Shown piece after piece: positions 1 through 4,929 of a stretch of 5,616 bases of DNA. Every line of letters starts with the position of its first letter. The first letter of the stretch is position 1. Below the pieces are notes generated by a model that saw only the letters and a program-made list of their open reading frames with translations, was not told the origin of the DNA and did not search any database. The position numbers and the translations under genes are program-made. The DNA comes from Sediminispirochaeta sp. (lineage in GTDB: Bacteria > Spirochaetota > Spirochaetia > DSM-16054 > Sediminispirochaetaceae), in NCBI GenBank assembly GCA_011046055.1, contig DSBN01000131.1, forward strand, positions 1 to 5,616, written 5' to 3'.

Positions 1-1543
1 ATCAACGATTTCCTGTTGCATCTCGTAGGACTGCTCTATTCGGGACATGATGTCTTGGTTGCGATCACCGCCAATTACTCGAATGTTCGGCATGAGACGA
101 GGTTTTGGGACTCGATAGTCGTCTCTCAGAGCCTCGATATGCCGGTTCAGATCGTCCATTGCCAGGGCGGCCCGGCTGACGATATCCCGGGCTTTTCGAT
201 TGGTCTCCGTGAGAAACTCCTCCAGTCTCTCAAAGGCCTCATGCTTGAGGCTCGGCGAAGCGGCCAACTCCACCGCGTCGTCCAGGGAAAATCCCAGGGG
301 GTTCGAAAGGTCCGCTTCGAACTTCTCAATCAAGCCCTTTATCCCTCCCTGCTTCTCCAGGCTGTTCCCGAAAGCTTCGGCGAAACGGGGATCCTCGAAG
401 TATCCGTCATTGTACAATCTCTTCAGCGAACCTTCAAAACCCTTGAAGTAGTATTCTCCGTAGTAGGTCAGTAGGACTTCCAGGGGAAGACGGTACAAAA
501 AACCGGATAGTCCGACTCGGAAAAAATGTTCCTCCGTTTCGCGGTTGTAAGTCTTGAGTGTACCGATCTTTTTGTCCCCGAAAACCCTCCTGACGTTGAG
601 ACTCTTGCGTTCGTCGTTGAGCTCAGCCTGAATTCGGTCTCGGGTGTGGTGGTACCGCTTCTTTAGCATAAGCCATACCTCGTCGCGGTACCTCCGCTTC
701 AGACGCATGGACTCAGCTTCGAAGCCGGGGTCCTGGTTTATCAGCTTCAGAAGCCCCGAGAGAGTGTTGGGAGAGAGCTCGCTTTCGCTCAATATTTCCA
801 AACGGTCGACCAAGTCCCGTACACGTTCACCGGCCTGTTCATCTTCCTGCTCGTTTTGGTAATATTCGAGCAGCGCTACCAGCAGATTTCTGGTCACCGC
901 GCTGATCTGCAGGCTCGCCAGCACGAAATAGAGATCCAGCAGGGCTTCGTTGAGTTTCTCCGAGTCTTGATCCTTGAGCTGTACATCCCCCTCTCCGTAC
1001 AGCTCAGTCTCTGAAGCTCCAAAGTGCCCCAAGATGAGGGGAAAATCGTGCTTAGTGAGGCTGTAGATGATCTCCAACTGGAACAACTCCTCGTCTATCT
1101 TCCCCGAAGCGTAGTTGTGAAATACCCTGGAAAACTCCTGCCACTCTCCTTCGATATTTTTCCACACGTTGCTCGATGCTGAGACGGACTGTAGTCGCGG
1201 TTTGAGTCTCTGGTAATCAAAGGACCTGGCTCGCTCTCGGTCACCGCCTTCCATTTGCGATAGTAAGAGGTATTCCAACAGCTCAGGCTCGTCCAAGAGC
1301 TCTTCACGTCTGGCGGTGATACCGATGATGCCGTGCAGTGATTTGGCGATTCGTGCCAGCTCCAACAATTTGTAGCCCAGATTGGCGTAGATCCGGCGCC
1401 CCCCCTTGATCGGTGTAGGCAAGCTTGAGATAGTTGAACTCCCGATGGATTCGCCGCAGCTCGAGCTTGCGGTGTCTGTCTTCGGCACGTGGATAGAGTA
1501 TATACAGAAAGAGTGTCTCAATGATCTCTACCAGCCACTGCAT
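1..1543 (-). CDS. Large helical protein of unknown function, frame broken at a G7 run, C-terminus beyond the window
   Basis: The reading frame starts at the ATG at 1543-1541, 17 bases after cdd. It runs 48 codons (hydrophobic start MQWLVEIIETLFLYILYP, then a basic, charged stretch) to a run of seven G on the coding strand at 1399-1405. In the starting frame the protein soon turns into arginine- and histidine-rich junk and stops at 1304. Removing one base at the run (or adding two) joins it to a frame that I translated codon by codon from 1398 to base 1 without any stop, 466 codons. The joined product is over 510 residues, rich in Leu, Glu, Arg and Lys, with long predicted helices, no signal peptide and no catalytic motif I know. 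Its last visible part contains PNIRVIGGDRNQDIMSRIEQ. General shape recalls the spirochaete family DUF5312, a low-confidence recollection. The Shine-Dalgarno is poor, which fits translation coupled to cdd. The start of the downstream frame cannot be fixed independently. Confidence 0.72.
1399..1405 (-). other. G7 homopolymer where the reading frame of the unknown protein breaks
   Basis: Seven consecutive G on the coding strand (C on the plus strand), after codon 46 of the gene starting at 1543. Upstream the coding frame has codon starts congruent with 1543; downstream the sustained open frame is shifted by one. A run of six G, or of nine, would restore a continuous protein through GG-RRIYANLGYK. 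The slip could also lie a few bases upstream, between about 1399 and 1416, because both frames stay open there. It may be a sequencing or assembly indel, a true inactivating mutation, or slippage-based phase variation; the sequence alone cannot separate these. Confidence 0.7.
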
Positions 1544-1560
1544 ACTCGCTACCGTGTTTT

Positions 1561-1965
1561 TTAGGGTATTCCGTTGAAGGGACGCGGCAATAGTGCTCCC
1601 AAGCTCGTCTTCTCGGTACCGCCCTGGAGGTTGACACTGATTATTTCAAAATCGGCACCGCAAAACTCGGCCAAAACCTGCAGGCAGAGTGCGCATGGTT
1701 GGGCAGGAGGTTCGGCGTCGGTCACCACGACTATGCGCCGGAAGTCCTTCCGTCCCTCGGCTACGGCCCTCATCACCGCTCCCCGCTCGGCGCAGATCGT
1801 CGCTCCGTAGCTGGCATTCTCTACATTGCAGCCGGTGTACACCTCCCCGGAGCTGCTCTCCAGAGCCGCTCCGACCTTGAACTTGGAATAGGGCGCGTAG
1901 GCCCTTTCCCGGGCGACCCGGGCCTGTTGAACCAGGTCGTTCAATTCTGGATCATGTGCTGTCAT
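1561..1965 (-). CDS. cdd: Cytidine deaminase
   Basis: Zinc-dependent hydrolytic deamination of cytidine and deoxycytidine to uridine and deoxyuridine, cytosolic pyrimidine salvage. With the chosen start the protein has 134 residues, the usual size of the small homotetrameric class. The substrate motif GCNVENASYG lies at about 45-54. The active-site motif CAER has zinc ligand C58 and proton-shuttling E60, and the remaining ligands are C91 and C94 in PCALC. The C-terminus has LLPRPF. The second motif is usually written PCGxCRQ; here it is PCALCLQ, so the Gly and the Arg are replaced, while all three cysteines and the glutamate remain. I chose the ATG at 1965 because GGGAAGGGTGGA lies just before it. 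In-frame ATGs at 1989 and 1983 would add 8 or 6 residues but lack a Shine-Dalgarno. Divergent from the dehydrogenase at 2075; probably the first gene of a transcript continuing into the unknown gene 17 bases downstream. Confidence 0.95.
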   Translation of the reverse strand: MTAHDPELNDLVQQARVARERAYAPYSKFKVGAALESSSGEVYTGCNVENASYGATICAERGAVMRAVAEGRKDFRRIVVVTDAEPPAQPCALCLQVLAEFCGADFEIISVNLQGGTEKTSLGALLPRPFNGIP

Positions 1966-1994
1966 TCCACCCTTCCCGTGCATCGTCATTTTAG

Positions 1995-2012
1995 AAAACC
2001 AGTACCAGTTTT
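1995..2012. promoter_or_regulatory. Imperfect palindrome and tandem ACCAGT at the predicted cdd transcription start
   Basis: AAAACCAGTACCAGTTTT matches its own reverse complement at 14 of 18 positions: arms AAAAC and GTTTT around a central GTAC. It also contains ACCAGT twice in tandem (1998-2003, 2004-2009). It overlaps the predicted start of cdd transcription (about 2009, minus strand), where a bound protein would block that promoter. It lies upstream of the rightward promoter. That it is an operator is an inference; the pattern is short enough to arise by chance. Confidence 0.25.
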
Positions 2013-2015
2013 AAG

Positions 2016-2045
2016 AGTATAACAGATTTGATATAGTAGGGTAAA
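2016..2045 (-). promoter_or_regulatory. Predicted sigma70 promoter of cdd
   Basis: On the minus strand, TTTACC (2045-2040) as -35 and TATACT (2021-2016) as -10 are separated by 18 bases. The -10 matches consensus TATAAT at five of six positions. The predicted start is near 2009, giving a leader of about 44 bases before the ATG at 1965. This supports the 1965 start for cdd but does not exclude the start at 1989. Confidence 0.5.
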
Positions 2046-2056
2046 CAGATTATCAT
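2028..2056 (+). promoter_or_regulatory. Predicted sigma70 promoter of the beta-hydroxyacid dehydrogenase
   Basis: TTGATA (2028-2033) and TATCAT (2051-2056) are separated by exactly 17 bases. The predicted start is at about 2063, just before the Shine-Dalgarno AGGAGG (2064-2069), so the leader would be only about 11 bases. The promoter overlaps the oppositely oriented cdd promoter: each -35 box falls in the spacer of the other. Confidence 0.5.
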
Positions 2057-2074
2057 AAAAGCCAGGAGGAAGGT

Positions 2075-2953
2075 ATGAAAAGTGTCGGTTGGATCGGTAC
2101 GGGAGTAATGGGACGGAGCATGTGCAGACATCTCTTAGAGGCGGGGCACCAAGTCTACGTGTACAACAGGACAAAATCAAAGGCGCAGGAGCTGCTGCAG
2201 GCCGGCGCGCAGTGGTGCGATTCCCCGGGTGAGGTGGCCCGAAGGAGCGATTACCTCTTCAGCATCGTAGGCTACCCCGAGGATGTGAGGGAGATCATGC
2301 TCGGCAAGAACGGAGTCTTCGAAAATATCTCTCAGGGGTCTTATGTAGTCGACATGACCACCTCGACCCCCCGACTGGCGGAAGAACTCTTCCAGAAAGC
2401 AAAAGCCGGCGGGTTTCACAGCCTGGACGCCCCCGTCTCCGGCGGAGATATAGGAGCCCGCAAGGGGACCCTGGCCATTATGGTCGGCGGAGAAGAACAG
2501 GACTTTGAAGAGGTGAAGCCCTTTTTTGAATTAATGGGGGAGAACATCGCCTACATGGGCAGCGCCGGCAAAGGGCAGCACTGCAAAATGAGCAACCAGA
2601 TCCTCATCGCCGGAACTATGATCGGAGTTGTGGAATCGCTGCTGTACGCGTACAAGGCGGGTATGGATCTGGAGGATCTGATCGGGATCATCGGAAAGGG
2701 GGCTGCCTCGTCTTGGTCCATAAACAATCTGGGTACCAGAATAGCCAAGTCCGATTTTCAGCCGGGATTTTTTATCAAGCACTTCGTCAAAGATATGCGG
2801 ATCGCCCTCGATGAGGCCCACCGGATGTCCCTGTCCCTGCCGGGACTCGCCTTGGTCGAGCAGTTTTACACCAGCGCAATAGCCCTGGGTCACGAGAACC
2901 TGGGAACTCAGGGGCTTTACAAGGTGCTCGCCGCACTGAACGGGATGGAATAA
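2075..2953 (+). CDS. NAD(P)-dependent beta-hydroxyacid dehydrogenase (3-hydroxyisobutyrate / tartronate semialdehyde reductase family)
   Basis: A 292-residue cytosolic oxidoreductase of the 6-phosphogluconate/3-hydroxyisobutyrate dehydrogenase superfamily, full length for the family. The N-terminal Rossmann fold begins GWIGTGVMG (5-13) and is followed after the second strand by NRT (31-33), a pattern usually seen with NADP preference. The substrate-binding signature DAPVSGGDIGARKGTL spans 118-133. The catalytic lysine is K171 in GKGQHCKMSNQ, with N174 after it. The helical C-terminal domain contains KHFVKD (235-240), which contributes to the active site. The start has a strong Shine-Dalgarno, AGGAGG, five bases upstream. 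Substrate is not readable from sequence. The adjacent convergent glycerate kinase makes tartronate semialdehyde reduction to D-glycerate (GarR/GlxR activity) a reasonable guess. The C-terminal half also resembles YkwC-like 3-hydroxyisobutyrate dehydrogenase homologues, so I give no symbol. Confidence 0.93.
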   Translation: MKSVGWIGTGVMGRSMCRHLLEAGHQVYVYNRTKSKAQELLQAGAQWCDSPGEVARRSDYLFSIVGYPEDVREIMLGKNGVFENISQGSYVVDMTTSTPRLAEELFQKAKAGGFHSLDAPVSGGDIGARKGTLAIMVGGEEQDFEEVKPFFELMGENIAYMGSAGKGQHCKMSNQILIAGTMIGVVESLLYAYKAGMDLEDLIGIIGKGAASSWSINNLGTRIAKSDFQPGFFIKHFVKDMRIALDEAHRMSLSLPGLALVEQFYTSAIALGHENLGTQGLYKVLAALNGME

Positions 2954-2961
2954 TTCCGAGC

Positions 2962-2998
2962 AGATGACTCCAACGGAAATAGATCGTTGGAGTCATCT
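2962..2998. terminator. Perfect 14-bp inverted repeat between convergent genes, probable bidirectional terminator
   Basis: AGATGACTCCAACG (2962-2975) is followed by a 9-base loop and its exact reverse complement (2985-2998). It fills most of the 49-base gap between the stop of the dehydrogenase (2953) and the stop of the glycerate kinase (3003). Position and symmetry suit a terminator shared by both transcripts. Neither side has a run of T, so it is not a classic intrinsic terminator. It may act with Rho or protect the 3' ends of both mRNAs. Confidence 0.65.
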
Positions 2999-3002
2999 CA
3001 TC

Positions 3003-4142
3003 CTAACAGAGGTTGATACCCACCTGAACGATCCTCATCGCCCGTTCGGCGGCGTCTTCCAAGAGTTCGGTACTTCGACGCATGGCCTCTTCCAGGCTCA
3101 TAGCTCGATTTACCGTACTCATTACCGCGTCGATACCCCGTTCGTAGACCTCTTCAACTCCATCGCCGATATCACCCACTATGGCCAAGACGGGAATTCC
3201 CGACTTTTTGGCTCTTTTGGCCACTCCCACCGGGACCTTGCCGTAGGCGGTCTGTCCGTCGATTCTCCCCTCTCCGGTGATCACCAGATCGGTCTCCTCG
3301 AGACGGTTCTCGAAATCTACCGCGTCCAGTACCAGATCTATCCCCGTCTCCAACTTGGCATCGCAAAACACCATCAATCCGTAGCCCAAGCCTCCGGCGG
3401 CTCCGGCACCGGGGACGGTGTCGGCATCCTTGCCCAGGTCCGCCTTGACCACCTCCGCTAAGCGGGTCAGCGCGGTGTCGAGCAGGTCCACCTCTTTGGG
3501 ACTGGCACCTTTCTGCGGTCCGTAAACCGAACTGGCCCCGCGGGTCCCGGTGAGGGGGTTGTTTACATCGCAGGCTACCCGAATTTTTGTCTTTTTCACT
3601 CGGGGATCCAGTTTTGAACCGTCGATACGCTCCAAATCGACCAAGGCAGCCCCACCATCGGCCAATTCGTTGCCCTGGTGGTCCAGAAAGCGGTAGCCCA
3701 GGGCCTTGGCCATTCCCATCCCGCCATCGTTGGTGGCGCTGCCGCCGATGCTCAGAATAATCTCCTCGACCCCCTCCTCGATAGCGTGGAGTATCAGCTC
3801 TCCCGTCCCGTAGGTGGAGGCACGTTTCACGTCTCTGTTATTCTCGGGCACCAGAGTCAAACCCGAAGCAGCGGCCATCTCGATAACCGCGGTAGTAGTA
3901 TCTATCATTCCGTAAGAGGCTTGGACCTTCTGGCCCAAGGGACCGGATACCTCGGTGGAGATCAAGTCCCCTTCGTTTGCCGCCACCAGGGCCTCAACGG
4001 TACCCTCACCGCCATCGCCGACCGGGACCTTTTCAACTTCCGCGTCGCTGAAAACTCGGTATATTCCCCGCTCGATTGCCTCGGCAACTTGGAGACTGCT
4101 GTTGCTCCCCTTGAACGAATCAGGGGCGACTAATATCCTCAT
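3003..4142 (-). CDS. garK: Glycerate kinase (GarK/GlxK family)
   Basis: ATP-dependent phosphorylation of D-glycerate, typically to 2-phosphoglycerate in this family, feeding lower glycolysis from glyoxylate, glycolate, sugar acid or serine breakdown; cytosolic. The protein has 379 residues, the normal length for the family. Recognisable blocks in order are APDSFKGS (6-13), PVGDGGEGT (40-48), GGSATNDGGMGMAKALG (133-149), ACDVNNPLTG (190-199) with VYGPQKGA (206-213), PGAGAAGGLGYG (244-255) and TGEGRIDGQTAYGKVPVGVA (289-308). All look intact. The ATG at 4142 follows TAGGAG with a six-base spacer. A convergent beta-hydroxyacid dehydrogenase, possibly the source of its glycerate, lies across a shared hairpin. 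Product position (2- or 3-phosphoglycerate) is assumed from the family, not shown here. Confidence 0.96.
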   Translation of the reverse strand: MRILVAPDSFKGSNSSLQVAEAIERGIYRVFSDAEVEKVPVGDGGEGTVEALVAANEGDLISTEVSGPLGQKVQASYGMIDTTTAVIEMAAASGLTLVPENNRDVKRASTYGTGELILHAIEEGVEEIILSIGGSATNDGGMGMAKALGYRFLDHQGNELADGGAALVDLERIDGSKLDPRVKKTKIRVACDVNNPLTGTRGASSVYGPQKGASPKEVDLLDTALTRLAEVVKADLGKDADTVPGAGAAGGLGYGLMVFCDAKLETGIDLVLDAVDFENRLEETDLVITGEGRIDGQTAYGKVPVGVAKRAKKSGIPVLAIVGDIGDGVEEVYERGIDAVMSTVNRAMSLEEAMRRSTELLEDAAERAMRIVQVGINLC

Positions 4143-4280
4143 ACCATACTCCTACATGGGTATTCGTGGTTCCATGTTCCGGGTAAATCATCGATACCCG
4201 ATTTTTCCGTTTCTCGCTAGTATCTTTCTTGAAGTACCCAGCGGCTTTTTTACCTAAGATGCAAACCACTCCAAACAATT
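4143..4280 (-). promoter_or_regulatory. Predicted leader of the glycerate kinase mRNA, with two small hairpins
   Basis: If transcription starts at the predicted site near 4280, the leader is about 138 bases, much longer than those of the other genes here. It contains a 6-bp inverted repeat CGGGTA/TACCCG (4180-4185 and 4195-4200) with a 9-base loop. Next to the start codon, ATACC (4163-4159) can pair with GGTAT (4145-4141), extendable past a one-base bulge. That places the Shine-Dalgarno GGAG in the loop and part of the ATG in the stem. I recognise no known riboswitch. The hairpins are short and may have no function. Confidence 0.25.
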
Positions 4281-4286
4281 TTGCTT

Positions 4287-4315
4287 ATTTTCTCCGTTAA
4301 TTTTAGTACTGTCAA
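4287..4315 (-). promoter_or_regulatory. Predicted promoter of the glycerate kinase gene
   Basis: On the minus strand a perfect -35, TTGACA (4315-4310), is followed after 17 bases by GAAAAT (4292-4287), four of six matches to the -10 consensus. Predicted start near 4280. The weak -10 beside a perfect -35 could suit an activated promoter. It lies in the AT-rich divergent region shared with the carbonic anhydrase-like gene. Confidence 0.4.
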
Positions 4316-4371
4316 GTGTTGTATTCAACTATTCATATACCCTCTTTATAGCCGATTATTCTACTGTGGAA

Positions 4372-4400
4372 TTGTCACGAATCTACGGAATAGTTATAAT
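4372..4400 (+). promoter_or_regulatory. Near-consensus sigma70 promoter of the carbonic anhydrase-like gene
   Basis: TTGTCA (4372-4377; five of six matches) and a perfect TATAAT (4395-4400) are separated by exactly 17 bases, the best promoter in the window. Counting the last T of the -10 as -7 puts +1 at 4407, which is the A of the ATG. This argues against translation from further upstream, since codons at 4281-4406 would not be on this transcript. Confidence 0.65.
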
Positions 4401-4406
4401 TGGAGT

Positions 4407-4916
4407 ATGATTTACTCATATCAACGGAAGAGACCGGACATGGAGGAGGCGCTTTTCGTCGCTGAGAGCGCGGAGATCGCCGGAGAGGTGTACGCGGCCC
4501 GCGATTCATCTTTTTGGTTCAACGTTTCTATCAGGGGAGACCTGGCACCGGTGAGAATCGGCCACGGTTCGAACGTCCAGGACAACAGCGTGCTTCACGT
4601 TGCCGCAAACGGCCCCTGCGAAATAGGGACAAACGTCACAATCGGTCATGGGGTGATAGCCCACGCCTGCAAGATCGGTAACGACTGTTTGATCGGCATG
4701 GGGGCGATAGTTCTCGACGGCGCGGAGATAGGCGACGAATCGATAGTGGGAGCGGGGTCGCTGGTCACGCAGAACAAAAAATTCCCCCCCCGCAGTCTGA
4801 TAATCGGTTCTCCCGCAAAGGCGGTGCGAGAGCTGACCGAGGACGAAGTGGCGGCAATTCGAAAAAACGCCAAGGAGTATATCGAGCTGGCCCGGGAATA
4901 CGCCGCGCAGGCTTAA
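4407..4916 (+). CDS. Gamma-class carbonic anhydrase-like hexapeptide-repeat protein
   Basis: A cytosolic left-handed beta-helix protein of the gamma carbonic anhydrase-like group (YrdA/PaaY relatives), normally a zinc-bound trimer; 169 residues from this start, typical for the group. The N-terminus MIYSYQRKRP matches how these proteins usually begin. The conserved RGD is at 43-45, followed by VRIGHGSNVQDNSVLHV (49-65). Candidate zinc ligands H64, H81 (IGHG) and H86 (AHAC) have the expected five-residue spacing between the last two. Hexapeptide turns continue to about 120, then a C-terminal helix. Activity in this group is uncertain: some members hydrate CO2, others show little activity. The frame extends up to 4281 with a TTG, but that stretch is AT-rich, unlike the family and upstream of the promoter. 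Another candidate ATG at 4440 has GGAAGAG before it but would cut conserved N-terminal residues. The stop is 13 bases from that of the convergent flavoprotein. Confidence 0.92.
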   Translation: MIYSYQRKRPDMEEALFVAESAEIAGEVYAARDSSFWFNVSIRGDLAPVRIGHGSNVQDNSVLHVAANGPCEIGTNVTIGHGVIAHACKIGNDCLIGMGAIVLDGAEIGDESIVGAGSLVTQNKKFPPRSLIIGSPAKAVRELTEDEVAAIRKNAKEYIELAREYAAQA

Positions 4917-4929
4917 TTCCGAGAGCCGT

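Noticed and set aside
16..474. Plus-strand open frame of 152 codons (and a nested one at 200-451)
   Set aside because: It lies antisense to the continuous minus-strand frame of the unknown protein, lacks a Shine-Dalgarno and has no recognisable domain.
1095..1307. Minus-strand open frame of 70 codons
   Set aside because: It is a shifted frame inside the 466-codon frame of the unknown protein, with composition unlike a conserved protein.
1699..2022. Plus-strand open frame of 107 codons across cdd
   Set aside because: It is antisense to cytidine deaminase, which has full catalytic motifs; the frame is a shadow.
2964..3461. Plus-strand open frame of 165 codons starting in the intergenic hairpin
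   Set aside because: It is antisense to the glycerate kinase C-terminus, and its start lies inside the inverted repeat without a Shine-Dalgarno.
3678..4133. Plus-strand open frame of 151 codons
   Set aside because: It is antisense to conserved glycerate kinase motifs, and the coding signal is entirely on the minus strand.
4281..4406. 42-codon upstream extension of the carbonic anhydrase-like protein from a TTG
   Set aside because: AT-rich, with Cys/Tyr/Phe-rich residues unlike the family, and upstream of a near-consensus promoter; the family N-terminus begins at 4407.
4143..4406. Possible small gene, tRNA or known riboswitch in the divergent intergenic region
   Set aside because: I found no cloverleaf, no small frame with a Shine-Dalgarno and no riboswitch core; promoters and short hairpins account for what is visible.
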